A DNA stretch of 64,000 nucleotides from an uncultured Hyphomonas sp. (lineage in GTDB: Bacteria > Pseudomonadota > Alphaproteobacteria > Caulobacterales > Hyphomonadaceae). The position numbers were made by a program, and so were the translations under genes. Under the pieces are notes generated by a model that saw only the letters and a list, made by a program, of their open reading frames with translations, made no database searches and had not been told where the DNA came from. Below are positions 8,269-17,300 of the stretch, piece after piece. Position 1 is the first letter of the stretch; each line of letters opens with the position of its first letter. Where the stretch lies: positions 1,860,001 through 1,924,000 of the forward strand of contig NZ_OY787456.1 in the NCBI RefSeq assembly GCF_963678875.1. The letters are read 5' to 3'.

Positions 8269-8906
8269 TCCGTCTCTACGACTATTGGCGCTCTTCGGCG
8301 GCTTACCGCGTGCGCATAGCCCTGAACATAAAAGGCGTTTCGTATGAACAGGTGCCCGTCAACATAGCTCCGGGTGCTGATGAGCAGAGATCAGCCGAAT
8401 ATCGGGCGGTGAACCCTCAAATGCGGGTTCCATCGCTTGAAGTTGATGGTTTGAGGGCAGGGCAGTCGACAGCGATTTTCGAATGGCTGGAAGAGACTTA
8501 TCCCGATCCGGCCATATTGCCCGTAGATCCATGGGAGCGGCTTCAGGCGCGGTCGTTCACAAACACGATCGCGTGCGACATCCATCCGCTGAACAATCTT
8601 GCGGTCCTGTCGACGCTAAGAGGCGAGTTTGGGGCCGATGATGCCGTTGTCACACGCTGGTATCATGACTGGATCCGGCGTGGGTTTGAAGCGTTGGAAA
8701 GCTTTGCGGCAGCGCAAGGCAAAGGCGACTTCCTGTTCGGGGATGCGCCGACGATTGCTGAGATCACTCTTGTTCCGCAGATCGCCAATGCGCGCCGGTT
8801 CGATATGGACCTTTCAGCCTTTCCGGCACTTCAGGAACTCGACCGGGCTTGCCTTGAACTCGATGCCTTCAAGAAGGCATCGCCCCAGGCAAACAAACCG
8901 TCCTAG
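8265..8906 (+). CDS. maiA: Maleylacetoacetate isomerase-like zeta-class glutathione S-transferase
   Basis: This is a 213-residue protein with an N-terminal thioredoxin-like GST domain ('RLYDYWRSSAAYRVRIALNIKG', 'MRVPSLEVDG', 'AGQSTAIFEWLEE') and an all-helical C-terminal domain. It has the length and motifs of the MaiA/zeta family, which isomerises maleylacetoacetate in tyrosine breakdown. The usual active-site 'SSCS' reads 'SSAA' here, so the Cys is missing and the substrate may differ. Start chosen at the ATG overlapping the astB stop as ATGA. That coupling places it in the AST operon, an unusual place for MaiA. Its end overlaps the convergent gene by 3 bases. Confidence 0.82.
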   Translation: MIRLYDYWRSSAAYRVRIALNIKGVSYEQVPVNIAPGADEQRSAEYRAVNPQMRVPSLEVDGLRAGQSTAIFEWLEETYPDPAILPVDPWERLQARSFTNTIACDIHPLNNLAVLSTLRGEFGADDAVVTRWYHDWIRRGFEALESFAAAQGKGDFLFGDAPTIAEITLVPQIANARRFDMDLSAFPALQELDRACLELDAFKKASPQANKPS

Positions 8907-9718
8907 TCGCGGTTGCTCCGTTTCTCGCGGCGTTCATCAGTGTCGCCCGGGCGGCGGATGTCGACGATTTCGACTTCCTCAAGGTCGCCAAGCGGTTCAG
9001 CCATCGGGGCCGCGTTGGCATTCAGCCATTCGCTGAAGGTCGTCGCAGAGGCAGCGACATCCGATTCCGGTGCCAACACTGAAAATCCGCTGTCGCGCAC
9101 TGTCATGACATTCCGGATGCAATCACCGCTCTCCGTCAGATGAGCAGGGCAATAGGCCTCTGCGGGCTGATCTGCGCCTTCAGTCAGAGTCACCGATTGG
9201 GGATCTTTGCCCAAGCGGTAGAAGCCGCCAAATCGCTCTTCCAGGTCTGGTTCAAATTCGATTTCCGCCAGCAGCGCGTCAGGTAGTGTGGTGTTCGAAG
9301 CAATCACCAATGCCCGGCCCTGATTGTGCTTTCTGAGATATATCAGAAATGCCCGGGCGAGGTCGTCGCCCTTGGCATCAGCGCGATAGAGGGGGGCGTA
9401 AACCGGTCCAATTGCTGACAGCCCGTCTTCAAACATACGTCCTTGAAGGCGGGCTTTTTGTTCCTTCTTGTCGAGTTGCTTGCCGGAGCGGCCTTTCAGT
9501 TCGGAGGCGCTGTCCACAAGGAAAACATCAATACCCCATCCTTCTTTCCAGACGGCGGGAGGTGTTTCCTTCGGAACAACGGACCAGCTCGCATAGTCGG
9601 TGTAACTGAGCGGACTCACTTCAATGAGGGGAGGAGGAGAAATCACGGTCCGCCAGAGCCAGGTACCCAATCCAGCAACAACAATTGCGGATGCGATCCA
9701 GAAAACAGGTTTCTTCAT
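8903..9718 (-). CDS. Membrane-anchored DUF3089-like protein, apparently lacking the serine nucleophile
   Basis: This is a 271-residue protein with an N-terminal transmembrane helix at about residues 5-24 and the rest probably periplasmic. The sequence 'GIDVFLVD...AIGPVYAPLYRADAKGDDLARAFLIYLRKHNQ' resembles the DUF3089 alpha/beta-hydrolase family. Where that family has a GHSQG nucleophile elbow, this protein reads 'VIASNTTLP', so it is probably not a serine hydrolase. Two cysteines near residues 190-200 could form a disulfide. It follows DUF6285 by 27 bp as the third gene of a minus-strand group. The assignment is a weak family resemblance. Confidence 0.6.
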   Translation of the reverse strand: MKKPVFWIASAIVVAGLGTWLWRTVISPPPLIEVSPLSYTDYASWSVVPKETPPAVWKEGWGIDVFLVDSASELKGRSGKQLDKKEQKARLQGRMFEDGLSAIGPVYAPLYRADAKGDDLARAFLIYLRKHNQGRALVIASNTTLPDALLAEIEFEPDLEERFGGFYRLGKDPQSVTLTEGADQPAEAYCPAHLTESGDCIRNVMTVRDSGFSVLAPESDVAASATTFSEWLNANAAPMAEPLGDLEEVEIVDIRRPGDTDERREKRSNRD

Positions 9719-9745
9719 ATTGGTCTGTCCGGTTGCGGTTGCGGC

Positions 9746-10129
9746 TCAGCCGCGAGATTGCAACGCGAGAGCCAGCCCTGAATAGCGAGGTTGGTCGACA
9801 GACAACTGCGCAATTGTGGTGGTTTTTAGGTGGTCCAGCAGGCCGTCTGTGGAAAGGTCCATTTCTCCAGCCTGAATGCGCGTGCAGAGCTCTTTGTTAA
9901 GAGTGTCGAGCGAGGTTTCCGGAGCGGCATCCAGCAACGCAAGCAGGCGTGCTTTTTCCTCGATTTCGGCTGACGGACGTTGCTCAAGTTCGCGCAATAT
10001 GGTCGCCAGGACGTTGGACGCAACACGAGCATGAAACGCTGCGTGGCCAGTCAGCTGGGGTGAGGCCGTGTCGTCGATGAAGCGCTTGACCGCTTCGACG
10101 AGTTCAGCCGTTGAGGGGGCGTCATGCAT
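9746..10129 (-). CDS. DUF6285 domain protein
   Basis: This is a 127-residue, mostly helical, acidic cytoplasmic protein ('SLDTLNKELCTRIQAGEMDL'). Its start (MHDAPSTAELVEAVKRFID) lies 1 bp after the stop of the upstream phosphotransferase gene. The reading frame is open 27 codons further upstream, but that part overlaps the neighbouring gene and is rejected. DUF6285 proteins are known next to phosphotransferase and acyl-CoA dehydrogenase genes, and the tight spacing here supports a shared role with the kinase-like protein. No catalytic motif can be recognised. Confidence 0.7.
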   Translation of the reverse strand: MHDAPSTAELVEAVKRFIDDTASPQLTGHAAFHARVASNVLATILRELEQRPSAEIEEKARLLALLDAAPETSLDTLNKELCTRIQAGEMDLSTDGLLDHLKTTTIAQLSVDQPRYSGLALALQSRG

Positions 10130-10130
10130 C

Positions 10131-11132
10131 TTAGCGCACTCCTTCCAGCAGGTTGACGAGATCGATCTCGGTTTCTGAGACCCGGCGGCCGATAGCTGCG
10201 CGTTCCACACTGGGGTCAGCGCCGGAGCGGAAGGCTTCGTACATCGTCATGCACATGACGCCCCATTTCAGGCTGCCCATCATTTCCCACCAGTCGATAT
10301 CCCGTGGGGTCAGTTGAGGGCCACCTGCAGTGGCATAGGCGTCCAGCAGGTCTGAAAGTTCGCCAAAACCGCCGACGCGCTTGTCCGCGTGTCCGAAACG
10401 CCAGGAATTCACGCAAAGCCAGGCGATGTCCTCGCGCGGATCCCCGATATGGGCGAGTTCCCAATCCAGAACCGACGCAAGGCCCTTTTCCGACACCATC
10501 AGGTTCCCAAGGCGGAAGTCTCCATGAACCAGGACGACGGGCAGGGCATCTGGCGCATTTGCCTTAAGCCAGGAGATGGCCAGTTCAAAAACCGGCCGGG
10601 GCAGGTTGAATGCCCGGTAGATCGATTCGTATTTCTCGAGCTGGCTGATCCCGTCGCTGACCGGCAGTTCCGGCAGTGTATCCAGCGGAATGGAGTGGAT
10701 GCCTGCCAGCGCTTCGCCGCACTGGCGTGCGAGCGCTTTGCGCGCGCCAGAAAACTCCTCGTCGCGAAGTATCTTCCGGCCCAGTGTTTCCCCGTTGATA
10801 CGGTCCATCACGAAGGCCTGGCCGAGCTCTGGATCGTTTTCGAACACCCCAAGGACTGGAGGGACCGGGACGCCGGCTTTCGCCGCGTGCGTCAGAAGCG
10901 TCGCTTCCATTGCCAGACCGATGGCCTGTGAGGAGCGCGCTGCTTCAACCCCACCCGGCGCACGCCGGAGAATCATGGGCATTTCCTGCCCATTTGCAGA
11001 GACATCGAAAGCCCATGTCTCCTGGCTCGCGCCGCCGGAAAGGCGCTTGAGACCGCTGACTTTGTTGCCTGAACCGAATTTACCTGTGGCCCAGGCCTCT
11101 AGCGCGCTTGTGATCTGTTCGTTACTTCCCAT
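10131..11132 (-). CDS. Phosphotransferase family protein (aminoglycoside-phosphotransferase/ACAD10-like fold)
   Basis: This 333-residue protein kinase-like phosphotransferase has an N-lobe with 'LSGGASQETWAFDV', the catalytic loop 'LVHGDFRLGNLMV' (Asp and Asn) and the metal-binding 'VLDWELAHIGDPREDIAW'. This subfamily resembles the kinase domain of ACAD10/ACAD11, which phosphorylates 4-hydroxyacyl-CoAs during hydroxy-fatty-acid breakdown, rather than antibiotic kinases. The start at 11132 (MGSNEQITSALEAW) is preferred over one 34 codons upstream that would run across the region opposite the DUF502 gene start. It leads the DUF6285/DUF3089-like group; no acyl-CoA dehydrogenase gene is next to it. 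Confidence 0.85.
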   Translation of the reverse strand: MGSNEQITSALEAWATGKFGSGNKVSGLKRLSGGASQETWAFDVSANGQEMPMILRRAPGGVEAARSSQAIGLAMEATLLTHAAKAGVPVPPVLGVFENDPELGQAFVMDRINGETLGRKILRDEEFSGARKALARQCGEALAGIHSIPLDTLPELPVSDGISQLEKYESIYRAFNLPRPVFELAISWLKANAPDALPVVLVHGDFRLGNLMVSEKGLASVLDWELAHIGDPREDIAWLCVNSWRFGHADKRVGGFGELSDLLDAYATAGGPQLTPRDIDWWEMMGSLKWGVMCMTMYEAFRSGADPSVERAAIGRRVSETEIDLVNLLEGVR

Positions 11133-11187
11133 CTTCGCCACAATTGCAGGGAAGAAAGGGCGCGCCAAGCTCTTCCCCTGCGAGAGC

Positions 11188-12012
11188 ATGACGCGCGGTC
11201 CGGAAGGAGTTTCATTAGATGGCCAAGAAGCCAAAAAAGGACATGGTATTCTTGAGGTGGAGAAACTGCCTCGTGTGAGTGCCTGGGCCTGGCTGCGTGC
11301 ACGCTTCTTTGCCGGGATGGTGATTGCGCTCCCGATTGTGGTGACGTTCGCGATCCTTCAGTTCTTCATCAACTATATTGACCAGCGGGTCGTTCCGATC
11401 CTGCCGGAGTCCCTGAGGCCGGAAACCTACCTGAACTACGCCGTTCCGGGCTTCGGCGTTATCGTGCTGGTCCTGTTCCTTACCATTTTGGGGGCGATCA
11501 CGACCAACCTGCTGGGACGATCAGTCGTGGTCATAACGGACCGCGTGCTGAGCCAGATCCCGATTGTCAGGACGGTCTATTCCTCGTTCAAGCAACTCGT
11601 CGACGTGTTTGCGAACAACCCGACCGAACAGTTTCGCGAATGCGTGCTGATCCAGTTTCCCAGAGCGGACAGCTGGTGCCTTGGCTTTGTCGCTGCGCCG
11701 GCGAGGGGGGAAGTCCGGACGCACCTCAGCGAGGAATATATCGGCGTGTTCGTGCCGACGACGCCGAACCCGACTTCGGGCTTCATCATGTTCGTGAAGG
11801 CTGAAAACACCATCAAGCTGCACATGAGCGTGGAAGAAGGTGCTCGCATGATCCTGTCGGCAGGGCTTGTCGTGCCTGAGCATCCGGATGTGAAAGCCGC
11901 AATTGATGCGGCGAACAGCCAGTCCCCTAAGACAGAGTCCGGGGCACCATCAGCTCCCGCGCCAGACGAAGGGCCCGGCCCCGAACCGACTCAAGATCCG
12001 GATCGGAATTGA
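11188..12012 (+). CDS. DUF502 family inner membrane protein (start or frame uncertain)
   Basis: The DUF502 core is clear: transmembrane helices around 'FFAGMVIALPIVVTFAILQFF' and 'VIVLVLFLTILGAITTNLL', then 'RVLSQIPIVRTVYSSFKQLVD' and 'VFVPTTPNPTSGF'. The C-terminal tail is rich in Pro and Glu. The in-frame ATG at 11188 has no good ribosome site. An ATG at 11219, preceded by GGAAGGAG, lies one frame away and reads MAKKPKK. It reaches the A-run at 11233-11238, after which a -1 shift joins it to this frame as GHGILEVEK. The true N-terminus is therefore probably MAKKPKK-GHG, through an indel or slippage. The 3' end overlaps recG by 86 bp. Confidence 0.85.
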   Translation: MTRGPEGVSLDGQEAKKGHGILEVEKLPRVSAWAWLRARFFAGMVIALPIVVTFAILQFFINYIDQRVVPILPESLRPETYLNYAVPGFGVIVLVLFLTILGAITTNLLGRSVVVITDRVLSQIPIVRTVYSSFKQLVDVFANNPTEQFRECVLIQFPRADSWCLGFVAAPARGEVRTHLSEEYIGVFVPTTPNPTSGFIMFVKAENTIKLHMSVEEGARMILSAGLVVPEHPDVKAAIDAANSQSPKTESGAPSAPAPDEGPGPEPTQDPDRN

Positions 12013-13987
12013 CGAGGGCCTCGGCATCCTTGGCCGCGATGGCGAGGAGCGCTGCGTCCTTCGACAAATCGATCACCCTATAGTCGGTCGCGCCAGCCTG
12101 GCGCAGACCGAGGATGTCGCCCGGGCCGCGCAGCTTGAAATCAGCCTCGGCAATCTCAAAGCCATCATCGGTGCGCCGCAGCGTCTCGATCCGTTCGCGG
12201 GCCATGTCTCCAAGCGGCGGACGATAGAGCAGGAGGCAATAAGAGGGCTTGTCTCCACGACCGACGCGGCCCCGCAGCTGGTGCAACTGGGCGAGTCCGA
12301 AACCTTCCGCCCGCTCGATCACCATGATGGTTGCTTCGGGTACGTCCACGCCGACTTCGATCACGGTCGTCGCGACGAGCACGCGTGTGGCACCAGACCG
12401 GAAATCCTCCAGGGCGCTGTCCTTCTCCGCCGCTTTCAGGCGACCATGGACGAGCCCGACCGGGACCTTGAGCTGCTTCGACAACATCGCATGGCGTCCG
12501 ACCGCCGTGGAGTCGTCGTCATCGACATCCACTTTCGGACAGACCCAGAAGACACGTTCGCCGCGCCCGATGGCGCGCCCGACGGCATCGACGACTTCGT
12601 CCATTCGCGTGTCGGGAATGGCGCGCGTTTCGACTGGTTTCCGCCCGGCGGGTTTCTCATCGAGAATGGAAACATCGAGGTCGCCGTTCACCGCCTGAGC
12701 CAGCGTCCGCGGGATCGGCGTCGCACTCATGACCAGCATGTGCGGGCTTACAGCCTTTCCGGCGAGCTTCATCCGGTCTGCTACCCCGAAGCGATGTTGC
12801 TCGTCCACGATAACCAGACCCAGGTTTCTGAACCGGACCGCTTCCTGAAAGAGCGCATGCGTGCCAGCGATGATCTGGATCGAACCGTCGGCCAGTCCCA
12901 TCAATGTTGCTTCACGAACAGTGCCTTTGTCTCGCCCGGATAGTGCCGCGACCGTGTAGCCGAGTGGAGACAGGAGCTTGCTCAGCGTTTCGTACTGCTG
13001 CCGCGCCAGAACTTCCGTCGGCGCCATGAAAGCAGACTGGAAGCCTCCGGCCGCAGCCTGGACGGCCGCCATCGCGCCGACCAGTGTTTTGCCCGCACCG
13101 ACATCCCCCTGCAGCATCCGCCTCATCGGAGAGGTTCCGGCCATGTCTTCTGCTATCTGTTCGGAAGCGGCCATCTGCGCCCCGGTTGGCGCAAACGGCA
13201 GCGACCGGATCAACTCGGCAATCCGCTCATCAGAATGGGGAATGGAAGGGGCTGACCGCCGCTTGCGCGCCATGCGGGCGAGGGCGAAGGCGCTTTCTCG
13301 TGCGAGCGCTTCGTCATAGGCGAGACGCTCTCGCGCCAGTGCAAACTTCTCCTCATCATAGGTTTCCGGCGCATGCATCCATTGCAGCGCTTCCCTGAAT
13401 TCCGGCCAGCGCTTGGCTTCCACCAACCCGGTATCCGCCCATTCGGGAAGATCGTCCGGTACGCGTTCCAGCGCCTGTTCTGCGAAACCATGAACACGTT
13501 TGTTGGTGAGGCCGGCAGTGAGCCCATAGATGGGTTCGACGGCTGGAGGCAGCGGCCCTCGCACCGGATCCACGATATAGTCCGGATGGGTCATCTGCCG
13601 TTCGCCGCGATAGTCTTCGATCCGGCCGGAGACGATGCGCTCCTTGCCCATCGGGAACTGCCCCTGCAGCCAGCGTCCATCCGCCCGGAAGAATGCCAGC
13701 GTCAGGAAACCGGTACCGTCGAACAGCTGGATCCGGTGAGGCGACTTTTCATTGTAGGGCGCGTGATAAGCGTGGACTTCGCCTTTCACCGTTGCGACTT
13801 CTCCGAACTCCGTCTCGTCGATGGTGGCGCGCACGCGGCGGTCGACCCAGCGTTCCGGCAGGTGAAGCAGCAGGTCCCAGACATGTTCTCCATCCACCAG
13901 CCGCTCCAGTGCCGGCTTGAGTTTCGGCCCGACGCCCGACAGGGAATCCAGGGGCTCGAACAGGGGAAAGAGTCGTTCGTCTCGCAT
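11927..13987 (-). CDS. recG: ATP-dependent DNA helicase RecG
   Basis: This 686-residue protein has an N-terminal wedge/OB domain ('LDSLSGVGPKLKPALERL', 'RIQLFDGTGFLTLAFF') followed by SF2 helicase motifs: Walker A 'LQGDVGAGKTLVGAM', 'DEQHRFGV' (DExH), 'SATPIPRTLA', and the C-terminal 'RGRVGRGDKPSYCLLLY'. RecG drives fork reversal and Holliday-junction branch migration. The start at 13987 (MRDERLFPLFEPL) fits the family; the longer frame to 14317 covers sdhE on the other strand. It is divergent from sdhE and mfd and overlaps the DUF502 gene tail to tail. Confidence 0.96.
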   Translation of the reverse strand: MRDERLFPLFEPLDSLSGVGPKLKPALERLVDGEHVWDLLLHLPERWVDRRVRATIDETEFGEVATVKGEVHAYHAPYNEKSPHRIQLFDGTGFLTLAFFRADGRWLQGQFPMGKERIVSGRIEDYRGERQMTHPDYIVDPVRGPLPPAVEPIYGLTAGLTNKRVHGFAEQALERVPDDLPEWADTGLVEAKRWPEFREALQWMHAPETYDEEKFALARERLAYDEALARESAFALARMARKRRSAPSIPHSDERIAELIRSLPFAPTGAQMAASEQIAEDMAGTSPMRRMLQGDVGAGKTLVGAMAAVQAAAGGFQSAFMAPTEVLARQQYETLSKLLSPLGYTVAALSGRDKGTVREATLMGLADGSIQIIAGTHALFQEAVRFRNLGLVIVDEQHRFGVADRMKLAGKAVSPHMLVMSATPIPRTLAQAVNGDLDVSILDEKPAGRKPVETRAIPDTRMDEVVDAVGRAIGRGERVFWVCPKVDVDDDDSTAVGRHAMLSKQLKVPVGLVHGRLKAAEKDSALEDFRSGATRVLVATTVIEVGVDVPEATIMVIERAEGFGLAQLHQLRGRVGRGDKPSYCLLLYRPPLGDMARERIETLRRTDDGFEIAEADFKLRGPGDILGLRQAGATDYRVIDLSKDAALLAIAAKDAEALVNSDPDLESVRGRALRLARELMVPRTLS

Positions 13988-14082
13988 CCGGGCGAACCTA
14001 AGCTGCGCCCTTCGATGGCACAACGCCGCTTTGACCCGGGCCGGAAAGGCCTTATGTCTTTTTCCAGACCAAGGAGCTGCCC

Positions 14083-14343
14083 ATGGATGCCCGCCGCCGC
14101 AAACTGAAATTCCGTGCCTGGCGCCGGGGATTCCGCGAGATGGACCTCCTGATGGGCAGCTTTGCGGACCAGCACCTTGATACTTATGGCGAAACCGAGC
14201 TCGACCAGTTCGAGGCGCTGCTGAACCTGCCAGACTGGGAAGTTTATGCCTGGCTCGTAGGCCAGGCTGACGTTCCGGAGGATCAGAGCAGCCCGGTTCT
14301 GGACCAATTGATCGCATTCAAGTACGCCGCGCAGGCCGGTTGA
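14083..14343 (+). CDS. sdhE: FAD assembly factor SdhE
   Basis: This is an 86-residue small helical protein of the SdhE/Sdh5 (DUF339) family. It contains the conserved 'RAWRRGFREMDLLMG' with the RGxxE motif, and 'DWEVYAWL'. SdhE helps attach FAD covalently to the succinate dehydrogenase flavoprotein. 'AAGGAGCTGCCC' before the ATG is a good ribosome site. Position between divergent recG and downstream mfd is a recurrent alphaproteobacterial arrangement, as I recall it. Confidence 0.92.
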   Translation: MDARRRKLKFRAWRRGFREMDLLMGSFADQHLDTYGETELDQFEALLNLPDWEVYAWLVGQADVPEDQSSPVLDQLIAFKYAAQAG

Positions 14344-14395
14344 GCAGACGCCTCGGCGCTCGGGCTCACGGCCCAATTGCGTCTGAAGGTCTGGC

Positions 14396-17300
14396 ATGAC
14401 ACCTGTCGAACTCCTGAAATCCCTGAGTGGCCCGGCAGCGCTGGGCGGCGCGCCTTTCGGTGCGGACCTGATGGCCTTTATCCCGGCGCTGCAGGCGCGT
14501 GGCGGGATCGGTGTGTATGTCGCCCGGGACGACAAGACAGCGGCAACTGCCCGCCGGCTGGCCGAATTCATAGCGCCGCGTTTGGACCAGGTAGACCTGC
14601 CGGGCTGGGACACACTGCCTTATGACCGGGTGAGCCCGACCGCCAGTGTTGCGGCACGCCGCTGTGCCGCACTTGCCCGGCTTTCGCGCTATGAAGCTGA
14701 TCAGGGACCGCTTCTCGTCGTCACGACAGCAACGTCCATCGTCCAGCGTGTACCGCCGCTGGAGACGATGCGGCGGTCTTCTTTCTCTATGATTGCTGGC
14801 CAGACGGTCAGCCAGAAGGAGCTGAACGAATATCTGCTCGTGAACGGTTATGTCCGTGCGAGCACGGTCCGGGAGCAGGGTGAATATGCGATCCGCGGCG
14901 GGATCATTGATATTTTTCCACCGACGGCTGGCGAGCCCCTGCGCCTCGACTTCTTCGGAGACACGCTGGAGACCATCCGCACATTCGACACTGAAACCCA
15001 GCGGTCCACAGGGGACACGCGGTCAGTCGCGTTCGCACCGGTAAGTGAAATTTTGTTCGACGATGACGTGCTCAGCCGCTTTCGCGAGAAATACCTTGAG
15101 GTCTTCGGGCCGCCCTCCGGCGATCCCATGTACGAGGCCGCGCGGGCTTCGATCCGCAGGCAGGGCGTGGAGGCGTGGCTACCCCTGTTTCATGAGACGC
15201 TGGATACCCTGTTCGACTATATCGGCGCGGACGCCCTGATCGGGTTCGGACATTTGTCCGGTGAGGCGGCTGCTGAACGCCTCGCACAGGCGACAGACTA
15301 TTATCAGGCGCGTCTTGAGGCCGGTGGCGGAGATGCCAGCGCAGCGAAGGTGCTCGCGCCTGAGCAGCTCTATCTCGATCCGGCAGAACTGGAGCAGGGC
15401 CTCGGCGCCCGGGCAGTCGCACGTTTCAATCCCGCAGAACCCGCACCGGGGCACTATGATATGGAAGTGCGCCGCGGACGCGACTTCGCACCAGAGCGGA
15501 TGATGAGCCAGGAGAACATCTTCGAGGCGACCACCGCACACACGAAAGATCTCCAGAAATCCGGTCGCCACGTTGTGTTCGCGGCGTGGTCCACCGGCTC
15601 AGCCGACCGCCTGATCAATGTGCTTGCGGACCATGGCCTTGAAGATCTCGTCCAGGTTCATTCGCTGGAAGCCGCCCGTAAAGCAGAGACCTCGGTTGTC
15701 GAAATTCCGTTGGAGACAGGTTTCGTCACCAAGGATCTGGCCATCATCTCCGAAGCGGACATTCTGGGCGACCGGCTGGCTGCGCCGCGCCGGAAGCGGA
15801 AGACCGCGAACTTCATCACGGACGCAGCGACGCTCAATGCGGGCGACCTCGTCGTGCACGTCGACCACGGCGTCGGGCGGTATGTTGGCCTCAAGACATT
15901 GGAAGTCACCGGCGCACCGCACGATTGTCTTCAGCTCGAATATTCAGGCGGCGACACGATCTTCCTGCCTGTCGAGAACATCGACCTGATCTCGCGCTAC
16001 GGATCCGAAGAGGCGGAAAGCCAGCTCGACAAGCTCGGCGGCGCCGGCTGGCAGAACCGCAAGGCCAAGGCCAAGAAACGCATTCTCGAAATGGCGGCCG
16101 AGCTCATGGCGATCGCCGCTGCGCGGGAGCTGAAGCGGGCCGATGCGGTGAATGCCGGGCAGGGTATTTACGAGGAGTTCGCTGCGCGTTTCCCCTATGA
16201 GGAAACCGACGATCAGCTGAACGCGATCGAAGATGTGCTGGGGGACCTCGGCTCAGGCAGGCCTATGGATCGACTGGTTTGCGGAGACGTCGGTTTCGGC
16301 AAGACAGAGGTCGCCTTGCGTGCGGCGTTCGTCGCGGCGATGAGCGGCAAACAGGTCGCGGTCATTGCACCAACAACGCTTTTGGCCCGTCAGCATTTCA
16401 AGACATTCGAGGAGCGCTTCGCTGGCTGGCCGCTCAAGGTCCGGCATCTGTCCCGGCTCGTCAGCGCGAAGGAAGCTTCGGAAACCCGTGCGGGGATTAC
16501 GGACGGGAGCGTGGACGTAGTTGTCGGGACCCACGCGCTGCTCGCTAAGGGAATTGAGTTCAAGCGCCTCGGCCTGCTGATCGTGGACGAAGAACAACGC
16601 TTCGGCGTCAAGCACAAGGAACGCCTGAAGGAACTGAAAGCCGATGTGCACGTGCTGACCCTGTCGGCGACGCCCATCCCGCGGACCCTGCAGATGGCGT
16701 TGACCGGCATTCGCGACCTCTCGATCATCGCAACGCCGCCAGTCGACCGCCTATCTGTGCGGACCTACATCACAGAGGAAGACACCGTCACACTTCGCGA
16801 AGCGCTGCTGCGTGAGAAGTATCGCGGCGGACAGGCTTTCTTCGTGGCCCCCCGGATCCAGGATCTCGACAAGCTGGAGCGTTTCCTGTCGGAGAACGTG
16901 CCTGAGGTGTCCTTCATCGTCGCGCATGGACAAATGGGCGCCGGCGAACTGGAAGACATCATGACGGCCTTCTATGAAGGCAAGTATGATGTTCTGCTAT
17001 CGACCACGATTGTGGAAAGCGGTCTAGACATTCCGCGTGCGAACACTTTGATTATCCACCGGGCGGACATGTTTGGCCTGGCTCAGCTCTACCAGCTGCG
17101 CGGACGCGTCGGCCGCTCCAAGCTTCGTGCGTACGCCTACTTCACCACGCCGAGAGACAAGGTCATCACGGAAACGGCCGACCGGCGCCTGCGTGTGCTC
17201 CAATCGCTCGATAGTCTTGGTGCGGGCTTCCAACTGGCAAGCCACGACCTCGACATGCGGGGTTCAGGTAACCTTCTGGGTGATCAGCAATCCGGCCATG

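Noticed and set aside
11903..14107. Long plus-strand frames opposite recG
   Set aside because: Products are Arg/Pro/Ala-rich without domains, and RecG on the other strand is unambiguous.
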